From positions 45,095-109,094 of the forward strand of contig JUEP01000001.1 of assembly GCA_000817105.1 (NCBI GenBank): DNA of 64,000 nucleotides, read 5' to 3'. This stretch comes from a marine actinobacterium MedAcidi-G3 (GTDB lineage: Bacteria > Actinomycetota > Acidimicrobiia > Acidimicrobiales > Poriferisodalaceae). How positions within the stretch are numbered: the stretch's first letter is position 1; every line of letters begins with the position of its first letter. The translations under genes and the position numbers were made by a program. Below the pieces are notes generated by a model, which made no database searches, was not told the origin of the DNA, and saw only the letters and a program-made list of their open reading frames with translations. Of the stretch, positions 8,748-17,883 are shown piece by piece.

Positions 8748-9590
8748 CTAGATCAGTTGAGTATCAGGCTCGGCTACCACCGGGTTGGTAAGTGTTCCGA
8801 TTCCTTCAACTGTGATAGAGACCTCGTCGCCTTCGCTCAACATTTTGGGAGGATCCCAATAGAGGCCGACTCCGGCTGGAGTTCCGGTAGCAATAACAGT
8901 TCCTGCCTCGAGAGTGAATGCCGTTGAAAGATGGTGGACGATGTCAAAACAATCAAATATCAGGTCATCTGTATTTGAGTCCTGACGCACTTCGCCGTTC
9001 ACGCGCGTAGTCAACTGCAGCTTGTGGGGGTCCACCTCGTCACTGGTAACCATCCATGGGCCCATTGGGCCGTGGGTGTCCCACGATTTTCCCATCAACA
9101 TCGTGGGGCTGGCTTTTTGCCAATCCCTGACACTCACATCGTTCATTATTGTGTATCCGGCTATCACCTCGTGAGCCCTATCTAGCGGGACGTGTCTGCA
9201 TCGTTTGCCAATCACGATCGCTAACTCACCTTCGTAGTCGACTTTGTGCGGTGCGGTAGTCGGAATGTGGATACCGGCGCCAGGTCCGATTACGCAGTTG
9301 TGATGTTTGGTAAATATGACTGGTGTAGTGGGAACTTCTCGGCCGCCTTCTTCGGCGTGAGCTCGGTAGTTCAATCCCACTGCGAGAATTGCAGGCGGAG
9401 CTCCGACAGGAGCTAAAAGCTGCGCCTCAGAAAGGGCAGTGCGTTCTCCTGTGGTCATACTCTGAAGATCCAATCCACTGCTTAATAGGCCGGGGAGATC
9501 ATCATGGGCGGTGTCGAGATCAACCAACTCTTCGTCGAGCACTAAAGCAATACGCGTGATCCCTTCGCGAAGGTGTCTGGCAATAAGCAT
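8748..9590 (-). CDS. Fumarylacetoacetate hydrolase (FAH) family protein
   Basis: A ~280-residue FAH-fold hydrolase/isomerase/decarboxylase of aromatic or sugar-acid catabolism. Visible motifs are PAILAVGLNYRAHAEE, FTKHHNCVIGPG, the metal-binding VDYEGELAIVIG, NDVSVRDWQ and TGTPAGVGLYWDPP. The track extends the frame to 9878, but the extra ~96 residues (RSNITEKTRPSGKP...) are unlike FAH proteins and overlap the divergent GGDEF-like gene; ATG 9590 (MLIARHLREG) is preferred. Metal ligands are intact. Substrate is undetermined. Confidence 0.85.
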   Translation of the reverse strand: MLIARHLREGITRIALVLDEELVDLDTAHDDLPGLLSSGLDLQSMTTGERTALSEAQLLAPVGAPPAILAVGLNYRAHAEEGGREVPTTPVIFTKHHNCVIGPGAGIHIPTTAPHKVDYEGELAIVIGKRCRHVPLDRAHEVIAGYTIMNDVSVRDWQKASPTMLMGKSWDTHGPMGPWMVTSDEVDPHKLQLTTRVNGEVRQDSNTDDLIFDCFDIVHHLSTAFTLEAGTVIATGTPAGVGLYWDPPKMLSEGDEVSITVEGIGTLTNPVVAEPDTQLI

Positions 9591-9693
9591 GTAGGGACCA
9601 TAGTCCCGGGGCGAAGACAAGGAGCGTAGGGACTTAAAAATCCTTCGACTCTTAGCGTCCACCCCTTGTTCTTCCGAGGTTGCTCTGGCACCC

Positions 9694-10251
9694 TTGCCTG
9701 TCACGTCCTTTATTGACGGACGCGAAACGAGAGATCTAATACTTATGCGTGGACCTGAGTTGAGTCTGGATTCAATAACTAGTTCGGTTACTGGTTTGCC
9801 AGATGGTCGGGTCTTCTCGGTGATGTTAGATCGGAAGATAGCTTTAGCGCGACGAACGTTGAAACCAATCTCGATCATCTTTTTTGAACTAGATGAATTC
9901 GAATCGTTCGCACCTTATGTGCGAGAGCACGCGATGCGCTCCGCTTCGAGGGTGATTATTAACACAGTTCGCGAGTCGGACACCGTTTGCGATTTAGGTA
10001 GCGGGGCTCTTGTCGCCCTGCTGGATGACACTTCAGAAGCTGGAGCGGTGTGGGCTGCTGATCGTGTCAGGAATGCGCACGCTGATTCACCTTCGCGTGA
10101 CGTGGTTACTCTTTCGGCGGGAGTAGCGTGCTACCCCTCCCATGCCATGGATCCGGAGGACCTGCTCGACGCTGCGCGGGCTGCGTGTAGTACGGCAAAA
10201 ATTTATGGATTAGGCAGGATTGAGGTAGCCACCGAGGGTGACCACTTCTGA
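9694..10251 (+). CDS. Degenerate GGDEF-domain protein
   Basis: A 185-residue stand-alone GGDEF-like domain. It retains TGLPDGRVFSVMLDRKIALARR (domain entry), ISIIFFELDEFESF (metal-site region) and SAGVACYPSHAMDPEDLLDAA (late motif). The GGDEF loop itself is replaced by DLGSGALVALL, so diguanylate cyclase activity is unlikely; it may bind nucleotide or act as a signalling scaffold. Starts at TTG 9694 or ATG 9745 are both possible. It diverges from the FAH gene and is followed by a crotonase about 50 nt downstream. Confidence 0.7.
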   Translation: MPVTSFIDGRETRDLILMRGPELSLDSITSSVTGLPDGRVFSVMLDRKIALARRTLKPISIIFFELDEFESFAPYVREHAMRSASRVIINTVRESDTVCDLGSGALVALLDDTSEAGAVWAADRVRNAHADSPSRDVVTLSAGVACYPSHAMDPEDLLDAARAACSTAKIYGLGRIEVATEGDHF

Positions 10252-10303
10252 ATCGTTTTTGTTTCGGGCTATTGTCAGGTTCTCTCAGATTTAAGGTACG
10301 ACG

Positions 10304-11119
10304 ATGGAACACGGCTACGAAAACCTTTTAATTGACTTCCCCGAGAAAGATGTCGCGCGCATCGCACTCAACAGGCCCGAACATCTGAACGCGATGACCT
10401 ACGGTTTGGTAACCGACCTACACGAAGCGCTTGATGCCATCGACCGAGACCATTCAGTTCGCGTCCTGATCCTTACTGGAGCTGGTCGGGGTTTCTGTGC
10501 CGGTCTTGATCTCACCGGTTTTGGTCAGATTCCTGGCACCGAAGGTTTTGGGGAACAGCAACAGGGTATGGCCGTTCAACAACACATAGCGGAGTTGGTT
10601 CATCATATGCGTGAAGTCAGGCAGCCAATTATTGCGGCGGTGAATGGTGCAGCAGCTGGCGGCGGGTTTGCGTTAGCTTGCGCATCTGACGTTCGTTATT
10701 GTGGGACGTCGGCAAAATTCGGCACCGCTTTTGTGCGCCTTGGTATATCGGGTTGTGACATTGGTGTCAGTTGGATGTTGCCACGCCTTATCGGTGCATC
10801 TCGGGCATGGGAGCTGATGCTTACCGGTCGGGTGATCGATTCAGAAGAGGCCAATCGTATTGGGTTGGTGAGCAATGTTGTCGCTGATGAAGACCTGGAA
10901 GACAAGTGCCTTTCGGTCGCTAGAGAGATCTCGCGCAACAGCCCGTTTGGTGTTTGGATGACTAAAGAGGTTATGTGGTCGAATCTTGAGATTCCCAGCC
11001 TACGAGCAGGCATAGATCTGGAAAATCGAACTCAGATTCTGGCCGCAGGCACCGAGGACAGCAAGACAGCGATGAGTTCCTTCTTAAGAAAGGGCGAGGC
11101 CGACTGGAAGAATCGTTGA
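10304..11119 (+). CDS. Enoyl-CoA hydratase/isomerase (crotonase) family protein
   Basis: A 271-residue crotonase paralogue. Oxyanion-hole motifs are GRGFCAGLDLTGF (about 63-75) and NGAAAGGGFALACASDVRY (about 112-130). FGTAFVRLGISGCDIGVSWMLPRLIG marks the active-site helix; the usual Glu positions are Val/Arg and Cys-Asp here, so hydratase chemistry may be altered toward isomerase-like activity. Start ATG 10304. It differs clearly from the crotonases at 400 and 55070, so substrate ranges probably differ. Confidence 0.86.
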   Translation: MEHGYENLLIDFPEKDVARIALNRPEHLNAMTYGLVTDLHEALDAIDRDHSVRVLILTGAGRGFCAGLDLTGFGQIPGTEGFGEQQQGMAVQQHIAELVHHMREVRQPIIAAVNGAAAGGGFALACASDVRYCGTSAKFGTAFVRLGISGCDIGVSWMLPRLIGASRAWELMLTGRVIDSEEANRIGLVSNVVADEDLEDKCLSVAREISRNSPFGVWMTKEVMWSNLEIPSLRAGIDLENRTQILAAGTEDSKTAMSSFLRKGEADWKNR

Positions 11120-11202
11120 CCTCAGCTTTTTTTGCTTCGACAAGAGTGTGCTGCTGGACTTTGGCGACTCAACCAAATCGAGAAATAGGTGAATTACGTG
11201 TC

Positions 11203-12795
11203 TTAGTAGGCTGCGGTACCTGACACGCTGACCCGAGGTTCGGATGCACCGGACAATACTCCAGCCTCTAAAGAGATGATATGTGCATGGCCAAATGCGC
11301 TGTTGTTGGCGGGCAAGGAGCTGACGGCGTGACCTAAACGCGCAAGCACGTCGGTGAGCTCGGGGTGGTTACCTTCAATTTCAAGTCGGACATTCTGTGG
11401 GTCTGCCCAAGTGTTGAAACCATTGGAAGTGGAGCCACTGAAACGCCAACGTGGGGACGCGAGGGCAGTGCCGGGATCTTCCTCAGCGACAAGTAGCCGA
11501 GCTAATAGTTGTAGAACGATTTGTGGTTGAGAGTCGCCGCCCATCGTCCCGATTAGAGCGCGAAGGGAACCATTGAGGTCTTGAACCAAAGTGGGAGCCA
11601 AGGTGTGTGGCGGGCGGCGTTGAGGACCGTAAGCCGCTTCGCTACTTGGGTCAGTAGAAAAGCCGATCCCTCTGTTGTGCAACGAAATTCTAGTTTCCGG
11701 CAGAAACACTAAAGCGCCCCATCCTGAGGCATTGGATTGAATTAGCGACACTCCCATCCTGTTTTCGTCGACGGCGTTCAAATAGATAGTGTCTCCATCG
11801 TTTACGCCCGTCGGCAGAACGGAAGACTGAGATGCGCTGATTGCGGAAGCTCGTGGTTGTAAACGTCTCGGATCTAACAGCGCTTGTCCGTCGGCATCTT
11901 GATGAAGCACTTCAGGTCGGTCAAATCCTGCTTGGAGCGCAGCTTCTGCAAGGAGATGCCAAAAGATCGGATCTGAAGTGTCGGAGGGAAGGTTAAGTTG
12001 ATCGGCGATCCATGCAGATGAAAGACAGAGGTAGCCCTGGGAATTAGGGGGCAAGCTCCAAATTCGTTGACCAAAGGCTTGAACTGAAAGAGGCTCGACC
12101 CAGTCGGCCTGAGTTGTCTGGAGATCTTCGATTGTGTACTCCCCAGCTCCGAAAGAGAGGAGTTCTTCTCCAAACTTGCCTAGGTAGAAGGATTCGCGCC
12201 CGTCGTTAGCGAGTTCTCGAAGTGTTTCACCAAGCTTGGCTCGCCGGATAAGTTGACCCACCTGCGGCGATCCATTGGCAAAGTAGTCCTGCGTGTTGTC
12301 TATCTCGGTTAGAAGCTTGGTGGCTTGAACGCATTCTGCGCTGATCGGAAACCCATCAATTGCCAGATCGATCGCGTCCGCGAAGACTTCGCGTAATGGA
12401 AGACGTCCGAACCGTTCATGCAGAGCCAACCACCCATCGACGCACCCAGGAATTGGGATACTTCTCGGATCCTTATGGAAGGGCATTTCAACTAGCCCAT
12501 CTCGTTCTAGGCCAGCTATGTCAGCCCCGCTGCCGCTGTGACCACTAGCATTTAGTGCGAATGGTTTCGGTTCCCCCGGTACATGCACCAGTGCCCAGAG
12601 GTCGCCTCCAACACCGCACATGTGTTGATTCGTTACCGCCAATACGGCAGAGGCAGCGATTGCGGCATCTGCAGCTGAACCCCCCTTCCGCAGTGTCGCT
12701 ACACCGGCGCCGCTAGCCAAGTGGTCTGTCGAGCAGACCATGCCATTTCGAGCTGACCGGGTTCTAAAAGGGACCGAGGGACCGCGCAGGTTCAT
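11203..12795 (-). CDS. Gamma-glutamyltransferase family protein
   Basis: A 530-residue Ntn-hydrolase of the gamma-glutamyltranspeptidase family. The large-subunit entry GMVCSTDHLASGAG...GGSAADAAIAA and GGDLWALV are clear. The autoprocessing and nucleophile site is GDTIYLNAVD, where Thr becomes the N-terminus of the small subunit; NRGIGFS and APTLVQDLNG follow. No signal peptide is apparent, unlike periplasmic GGTs, so a cytoplasmic role on glutathione-like or gamma-glutamyl compounds, or acyl-amide cleavage, is possible. The ATG overlaps the stop of the upstream FAD oxidoreductase by 4 nt. Confidence 0.85.
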   Translation of the reverse strand: MNLRGPSVPFRTRSARNGMVCSTDHLASGAGVATLRKGGSAADAAIAASAVLAVTNQHMCGVGGDLWALVHVPGEPKPFALNASGHSGSGADIAGLERDGLVEMPFHKDPRSIPIPGCVDGWLALHERFGRLPLREVFADAIDLAIDGFPISAECVQATKLLTEIDNTQDYFANGSPQVGQLIRRAKLGETLRELANDGRESFYLGKFGEELLSFGAGEYTIEDLQTTQADWVEPLSVQAFGQRIWSLPPNSQGYLCLSSAWIADQLNLPSDTSDPIFWHLLAEAALQAGFDRPEVLHQDADGQALLDPRRLQPRASAISASQSSVLPTGVNDGDTIYLNAVDENRMGVSLIQSNASGWGALVFLPETRISLHNRGIGFSTDPSSEAAYGPQRRPPHTLAPTLVQDLNGSLRALIGTMGGDSQPQIVLQLLARLLVAEEDPGTALASPRWRFSGSTSNGFNTWADPQNVRLEIEGNHPELTDVLARLGHAVSSLPANNSAFGHAHIISLEAGVLSGASEPRVSVSGTAAY

Positions 12796-14180
12796 GATGA
12801 CTTAGGTGGTAGGAGGACGTTAGGGTTGAGGATTCCCTTTGGGTCAAGTGATGCTTTGATGGCCCGAAAAGCTGCAAGCTCAGATTCGGATCGATTGAGA
12901 TGGAGAAACTCTTTTTTTGCACTGCCGATGCCGTGTTCTGCAGAGATACTTCCTCCAAGCTCAGCTGCATAGTGAAGTACAGCGCGGTCAACCTCTTCGC
13001 TGGGTTCAGTGCCCTGCTCTCCCAAGATGTTGACATGTACATTGCCGTCTCCCAAATGGCCGAACATTAGAGCCGTTGCGCGACTGTCTATCCGCGAAAT
13101 CAGGTGGGGGACTCCGTTGACGAATTCTGCCAGCCGCGATGCGCTGAGGGTCACATCGAGCTTATGTGGAGTTCCTCTCGTGGCGATAGCCTCAGTGATC
13201 TTCTCGCGATATTGCCAAAGATTGTTACGGGCTGCTGGCTCTATGCCCACTGCAACGTCTATGGGAAGTGTTTCGAGTAGGGCGATGCTATTAGCCAATT
13301 CGTCAGTTGGGTCATTGGTTGCTGCTACTTCAACAAGTAACCACGCCCGAGCTTCAGGTCCTACTGGGATAGAGGCTTTAATATGATCCGAGACTAAATG
13401 CATGGTCTCGCCAAAGATGACTTCAACGGCGTGGAGTGACGGCAGTGTTCGGCGAAGCTGCGCAGTTGCAGCTACCGCATCATCAACGGTGTTTAAGGCG
13501 ATCATTGCTGAGCAGCGTTCGCTCAGTTGTGGGTGTAGCCGCAAACGAGCCTTGGTGATGATGCCTAACGTGCCCTCGCTGCCTGCTAGCAAACCAGGAA
13601 AGCTGTAGCCGGTGTTATCCTTTTCCAAGCCTTCGAGGTGACTGATGATCGAGCCATCGGACAGTACAGCTTCAAGGCCTAAGACTTGGTCGCGCATCGC
13701 CCCGTAGCGGACAACGTTTATGCCGCCAGCGTTTGTAGCGATCATTCCACCGATAGTGCAGCTACCGCGGGCAGCGAGGTCAACACCTATGTCAAAACCC
13801 TGTTCGGAAGCGTGTGACTGAGCTTTGGCTAACGTGGTGCCTGCGCCAGCGGTTACCTGCTGAGCCAACCCATCAACTGGCTCGCATTGGTCCAGACGTA
13901 AAGTGGAGATGACAATCTCTTGATTTAGGGGAACGCTTCCACCGACCAAACCTGTATTGCCTCCCTGGGGCACGATGCTGATGCCGGCATGTGCGGCAAC
14001 CTTCACCAGTGCTGCGATTTGAAAGGTATCGGCGGGCCGCAGCACCATGGGCGACCGGCCGACAAATCGTCCAGTCCAGTCTGTCGTGTAGCTAGCTGTT
14101 AGGTCGGGCTCTTGCAAGGCGTGGTTAGGGCCAACGATGTTTAGAAATTCCTGGAGGACGGATTCGTCGAGCTTTCCCAT
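12792..14180 (-). CDS. FAD-linked D-2-hydroxyacid dehydrogenase/oxidase (GlcD/D2HGDH-like)
   Basis: A 462-residue flavoprotein of the vanillyl-alcohol-oxidase fold. The FAD-binding half has VPQGGNTGLVGGSVP (about 72-86) and GSCTIGGMIATNAGG; the C-terminal half has MFGHLGDGNVHVNI and SAEHGIGSAKKEF, the catalytic/metal region of D-lactate, glycolate and D-2-hydroxyglutarate dehydrogenases. It stands apart from the glcDEF operon at 23.8 kb and lacks adjacent FeS partners, so D-2-hydroxyglutarate or D-lactate is a likelier substrate than glycolate. It sits in a minus-strand run GDPD - this gene - GGT with 4-nt spacings. Confidence 0.85.
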   Translation of the reverse strand: MGKLDESVLQEFLNIVGPNHALQEPDLTASYTTDWTGRFVGRSPMVLRPADTFQIAALVKVAAHAGISIVPQGGNTGLVGGSVPLNQEIVISTLRLDQCEPVDGLAQQVTAGAGTTLAKAQSHASEQGFDIGVDLAARGSCTIGGMIATNAGGINVVRYGAMRDQVLGLEAVLSDGSIISHLEGLEKDNTGYSFPGLLAGSEGTLGIITKARLRLHPQLSERCSAMIALNTVDDAVAATAQLRRTLPSLHAVEVIFGETMHLVSDHIKASIPVGPEARAWLLVEVAATNDPTDELANSIALLETLPIDVAVGIEPAARNNLWQYREKITEAIATRGTPHKLDVTLSASRLAEFVNGVPHLISRIDSRATALMFGHLGDGNVHVNILGEQGTEPSEEVDRAVLHYAAELGGSISAEHGIGSAKKEFLHLNRSESELAAFRAIKASLDPKGILNPNVLLPPKSS

Positions 14181-14184
14181 CAGT

Positions 14185-14952
14185 TCAGCTTTCGTTTGGC
14201 CACAATCCGCGCCCTCTTAATACTTCGAGAAGAGTTGCCGGCACATCAGTCATTATCGCATCGACATTGAGGTCTAAGAGTCGGTTCATGTCAGCCACCT
14301 CATCGATGGTCCAAACGTGAACAGAAATATCGAGCGAGTGCATGCGTTCTATGAAACGCCTATCGGCAATAGGGATTGGCCCCTGACGGATCGGAATTTG
14401 AGCGGCACGGGCTCGAAAGCTCTTCTTTGGCAATCCCCAGGATGAGAGACGCGCCGTGATTACCTCAAATGGCCCCATGCTTAAACAGATTTCTTCGCCG
14501 AACTCATCGTGAAATTTTCCAAGTCTGGCATCAGAGAATGCGCCAACGCACACTCTGTCCAGAGCGTTGAGTTGCTTTAGCTCTTGAATTAACGGGGCTA
14601 CAGCGTTATCTAACTTGGGGTCGATATTGACTTTCAGATCAGGGAAACTCTGCATCAGCTCCGTGAATCGAGGTATTGGCTCTCTTCCGTCGACGAGTGC
14701 TTTTTGGACGTCGCTCCAAGGTAATTCCGAAATCTTTCCTTTTTTGTCAGTGGCACGGTCTAAACGAGTGTCATGGAAGGCCACAAGTACTCCGTCGGCG
14801 GTTGCATGAACATCTGTCTCTACGTACTGAAAGCCAAGATCAACCGCGCCCTGGAATGCGGGCATTGTGTTTTCAGGCCAAGCGCCTGCACCTCCCCGAT
14901 GGGCGATTGGTATTGGAACTGCAGTGTCCAGATAAGGATGAGGGGATGTCAT
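14185..14952 (-). CDS. Glycerophosphodiester phosphodiesterase
   Basis: A 255-residue GDPD TIM-barrel hydrolase that would release glycerol-3-phosphate from deacylated phospholipids. The N-terminal IAHRGGAGAWPENTM supplies the catalytic His and Glu-Asn; ETDVHATADGVLVAFHD supplies the metal ligands and second His; VHVWTIDEV and DAIMTDVP complete the barrel. No signal peptide is seen, so it is probably cytoplasmic. ATG 14952. The FAD oxidoreductase starts 4 nt downstream. Confidence 0.88.
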   Translation of the reverse strand: MTSPHPYLDTAVPIPIAHRGGAGAWPENTMPAFQGAVDLGFQYVETDVHATADGVLVAFHDTRLDRATDKKGKISELPWSDVQKALVDGREPIPRFTELMQSFPDLKVNIDPKLDNAVAPLIQELKQLNALDRVCVGAFSDARLGKFHDEFGEEICLSMGPFEVITARLSSWGLPKKSFRARAAQIPIRQGPIPIADRRFIERMHSLDISVHVWTIDEVADMNRLLDLNVDAIMTDVPATLLEVLRGRGLWPNES

Positions 14953-14968
14953 ATGTTCTGATCTCTCG

Positions 14969-15802
14969 GTGCACCATCGACGTTCCTCGCCAAGCTACTC
15001 TCCGAACCTAGTGACTTCCTCGCCGCTCTCGGATTTGGACCGTTTCAAGACGCTTATGTTGGAAACTCCTGTCCCGCTTGACTTGACCTGTCTGTTGGCG
15101 AGTGGGCATTGCCAAGGACGGACACTTAATTTTGACAGCGAGTTGTCCAAATTAGATCGTCTGGCTGAGGGAGTGACCGTCAAGACCTTGTCGGGCGTAG
15201 TCGAACATATTTTTGGTGAAATGGGCTTCGCTGGAGATGAGATTCACTATTTTGATCCGGTCAATAGCTATCTCGACAAGGTGTTAGAAAGACGAAAAGG
15301 AATTCCAATTTCGCTAGCCGTTGTGATCTTGGAGGTTGCTCGCCGCTGCTCTCTGCAGGCTTACGGTGTAGGGATGCCGGGACATTTTCTCGTCGGAGAT
15401 GCCCATGATTCGGATGTCTTTGTGGATCCTTTTAAAGGGGAAATGATCGATCGATCCCAGGCTCAAGGTTTGTTCAACCGAATGCACCCTTCATCTGAAT
15501 TCAATTCGGACTATCTGTCTGGAGTCACTAACCAAGCGATTTTGTCTCGGATGCTGAATAACTTGCGAATAATTCGTATGAAGGCTCGGGCATCCAAAGA
15601 TTTAATTCCTATTCTCGAATTGATTTTATGCTTCGAGCAGCCGTCGGTGGCGGAAGCTCGGCAATTGGCTTCAGCGTTAGAGTCGCTCGGAAGAATTGAT
15701 GAGGCAGCCCGCCAGATGGAGGCGTTAGCTGACCGGAGCGACCCAGGAGCAGCTATAGAACTCAGAGGGCTAGCAACTCGCCTTTGGAGTCAACTGAATT
15801 GA
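14969..15802 (+). CDS. SirB1-like transglutaminase-fold protein
   Basis: A ~277-residue protein of the SirB1 N-terminal/transglutaminase-core-2 family. The segment FDPVNSYLDKVLERRKGIPISLAVVILEVARR and GVGMPGHFLV is diagnostic. The C-terminal ~75 residues look like a tetratricopeptide-type helical repeat (ARQLASALESLGRIDEAARQ). The canonical transglutaminase Cys is Ser (PISLAV) as in most family members, so it is probably a binding protein. Start is uncertain: GTG 14969 sits 16 nt from the divergent GDPD start, and GTG 15011 is an alternative. Confidence 0.75.
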   Translation: MHHRRSSPSYSPNLVTSSPLSDLDRFKTLMLETPVPLDLTCLLASGHCQGRTLNFDSELSKLDRLAEGVTVKTLSGVVEHIFGEMGFAGDEIHYFDPVNSYLDKVLERRKGIPISLAVVILEVARRCSLQAYGVGMPGHFLVGDAHDSDVFVDPFKGEMIDRSQAQGLFNRMHPSSEFNSDYLSGVTNQAILSRMLNNLRIIRMKARASKDLIPILELILCFEQPSVAEARQLASALESLGRIDEAARQMEALADRSDPGAAIELRGLATRLWSQLN

Positions 15803-15947
15803 GTCGTGAGCGCAGGTTTCGGTGGGAATTCGACTCCAAGGTCCGTTGGTTCAAAGGGGATTTTGATTAGTTTCAGAGTAGTTTTTCAATAATTGTCCAT
15901 CGGGAAGCGGAGTTACCGTCCCGCTAGGTACCCAAATCGGAGGATAA
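15803..15947. promoter_or_regulatory. Upstream region of the acyl-CoA dehydrogenase
   Basis: This 145-nt non-coding stretch ends with the ribosome-binding site GGAGG just before ATG 15948. A TTGATT at 15863 and AATAAT near 15888 could be a weak promoter, but the 19-nt spacing is long. AGCGG...CCGCT forms a short 5-bp hairpin near 15905-15925. I found no tRNA. Confidence 0.3.
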
Positions 15948-17135
15948 ATGAGTTCTGATGCTGCGGAAAAGCACCTTGAATCATTGGTAGGCCAGTTGTT
16001 GCTGGATCATGACCCTGCTGGCTCACGGGTGGATTTCCTTGGGGCCCAATACGACTTAGGGCTGGCTTGGGTTCATTTCGACGAAGGATTCGGAGGCTTA
16101 AGTGTGGCTCCGAAGCTCCAAGGCAGAGTTAACGCCCTGCTAACCGAGGCCGGTGCACCGATGTGCTGGCCACGCAATCCAATTGGCTACGGCATGTGCG
16201 GCCCAACTGTGTACACACATGGCAGTGAAGATCAGAAGCAGCGTTACCTCAGGCCCCTGTTTAGTACTGAAGAAATTTGGTGCCAGCTTTTCTCTGAGCC
16301 ATCTGCAGGGAGTGACGTGGCGGGCTTGACTAGTCGTGCTGTCCAAGACGGCGAAGAGTGGGTCGTTAACGGACAGAAAGTTTGGACGACGCTCGCCCAT
16401 GTCTCTCGTTGGGGTTGTCTAGTTACCCGCACTGACCCCGAGGCTCCTAAGCACAAAGGACTGTCCTACTTTGTTGTCGACATGGAGCAACCGGGAGTGG
16501 AAGTTCGTCCGTTGCGTCAAATGACGGGTGACGCAGAATTTAACGAGGTCTATTTTACTGATGCCCGAATTCCTGATTCTGAACGCTTGGGTGCAACGGG
16601 AGATGGATGGAGGGTTGCGCTGACGACTCTGATGAATGAAAGAGTAGCTATAGGAGGTAGTCAGGCTCCTCGAGGCTCCGGAGCAATAGGAGATTCAGTT
16701 GAGCTATGGGCGGATATGGACGAAAGTCGTAAAACTCCTGCCCTTAGGGATCGATTAATGGCGTTGTGGTGTAAGGCCGAGGTTGCGCGATTAACAAATA
16801 TAAGAGCAAGTCAAAACAGAGTAAAAGGAGTTCCTGGACCCGAGGGTTCAACAGGAAAACTAGCTTTCGCAGAGAACAATAAAGACATTCACGAGTTCAA
16901 CATGGAACTCCTCGGTCCCGAGGCAATGCTGTACGACACGTATTCAATCGAACGCTCAGCGATGGCCATGGGAACTTCAAGCGCTCAACAGCAATTCTTG
17001 CGTTCAAGAGCCAATTCGATTGAAGGCGGCACATCCGAGGTTATGCGGAACATATTAGGGGAACGGGTTCTGGGTCTGCCCGGTGATGTTCGGACTGATA
17101 AGGAGCTTCCATTCTCTGAGGTACCGACTAACTAG
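15948..17135 (+). CDS. Acyl-CoA dehydrogenase
   Basis: A 395-residue FAD-dependent acyl-CoA dehydrogenase, the first step of beta-oxidation or branched/aromatic acyl-CoA degradation. WCQLFSEPSAGSDVAGL is the FAD/substrate-binding motif in the middle domain; YFTDARIP and the C-terminal EGGTSEVMRNILGERVLGLP match the family. No C-terminal Glu base can be assigned with confidence. A strong GGAGG precedes ATG 15948. The next gene is convergent. Confidence 0.9.
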   Translation: MSSDAAEKHLESLVGQLLLDHDPAGSRVDFLGAQYDLGLAWVHFDEGFGGLSVAPKLQGRVNALLTEAGAPMCWPRNPIGYGMCGPTVYTHGSEDQKQRYLRPLFSTEEIWCQLFSEPSAGSDVAGLTSRAVQDGEEWVVNGQKVWTTLAHVSRWGCLVTRTDPEAPKHKGLSYFVVDMEQPGVEVRPLRQMTGDAEFNEVYFTDARIPDSERLGATGDGWRVALTTLMNERVAIGGSQAPRGSGAIGDSVELWADMDESRKTPALRDRLMALWCKAEVARLTNIRASQNRVKGVPGPEGSTGKLAFAENNKDIHEFNMELLGPEAMLYDTYSIERSAMAMGTSSAQQQFLRSRANSIEGGTSEVMRNILGERVLGLPGDVRTDKELPFSEVPTN

Positions 17136-17141
17136 ATTGGC

Positions 17142-17768
17142 CTATGTATTTTGCGTAACTGCTAAATGAGGTTGGCTGCGAAAATGAGTCGTCTCGTTAA
17201 TCGATTTGACGCTTCGGTGTCCCAACCCGGATGCTAAAACCCGAGTAACTGACGTGTAGTCGACGTCGAACTTCATGAACTGCTTAATGTCGATGTCAAG
17301 GCAAACCGATAGGTAGGCGTTGATGACGCCGCCGTGACAAATCACAGCGATCCTGTGACCGCTGTGATCTTTGATAATTCTCTCAAGCTCGTTGACGGTG
17401 TTTGAGTACCAAGATGAGAGCTTTCCTCCAGCGCCGCCCATGGAACCCGAGGCCATAGCCTCCCATGCTGCTCGATTGGTTTCCTTTAAGATTTCCATAG
17501 GCACGTAAGAGCTAGCGTCCTTGTCGAACTCACTGATATCAGCGCGGACAATGGCGGTAAGTCCAAGCCTTTTTTCAATAGGTTCCGCCGTCTCTCGAGC
17601 ACGGCGCATCGGGCTCGTGTAGATCTGGTCTATCGATTCTTCGCTTAACCATTCAGCTACCGCTGCTGCTTGGGCGTGTCCGATGTCAGCAAGTGGTGGA
17701 TCGGCCGGAGTTCCATCAAGCTTTTGAACGTGTTGTGGTCTGCCGTGGCGAACAAAAATTAATTCCAT
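17142..17768 (-). CDS. Histidine phosphatase (phosphoglycerate-mutase-like) family protein
   Basis: A 208-residue histidine phosphatase. FVRHGRPQH (5-13) holds the phospho-accepting His, SPMRRARETAEP the second Arg region, and AVICHGGVINAYL the distal catalytic His. Candidate roles include cofactor-dependent mutase, fructose-2,6-bisphosphatase-like or alpha-ribazole phosphatase activity; none is favoured. It diverges from pyruvate kinase with about 115 nt between starts. Confidence 0.85.
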   Translation of the reverse strand: MELIFVRHGRPQHVQKLDGTPADPPLADIGHAQAAAVAEWLSEESIDQIYTSPMRRARETAEPIEKRLGLTAIVRADISEFDKDASSYVPMEILKETNRAAWEAMASGSMGGAGGKLSSWYSNTVNELERIIKDHSGHRIAVICHGGVINAYLSVCLDIDIKQFMKFDVDYTSVTRVLASGLGHRSVKSINETTHFRSQPHLAVTQNT

Positions 17769-17883
17769 TGAGCCTGACCATAGAGGCTATGAGGGCACCA
17801 TTGCTATTGGAGGTTATTGACGATCCGATGAACAGTAGAGATTCCTTCTGGCCTTTTCTGGATGCATCGGTACCTTGGAGGTT

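Noticed and set aside
9591-9878. N-terminal extension of the FAH-family ORF
   Set aside because: Overlaps the divergent GGDEF-like gene and has no FAH similarity; ATG 9590 preferred.
15803-15947. Possible tRNA (GGTTCAAAGGGG resembles a T-loop)
   Set aside because: No acceptor, D or anticodon stems could be paired around it.
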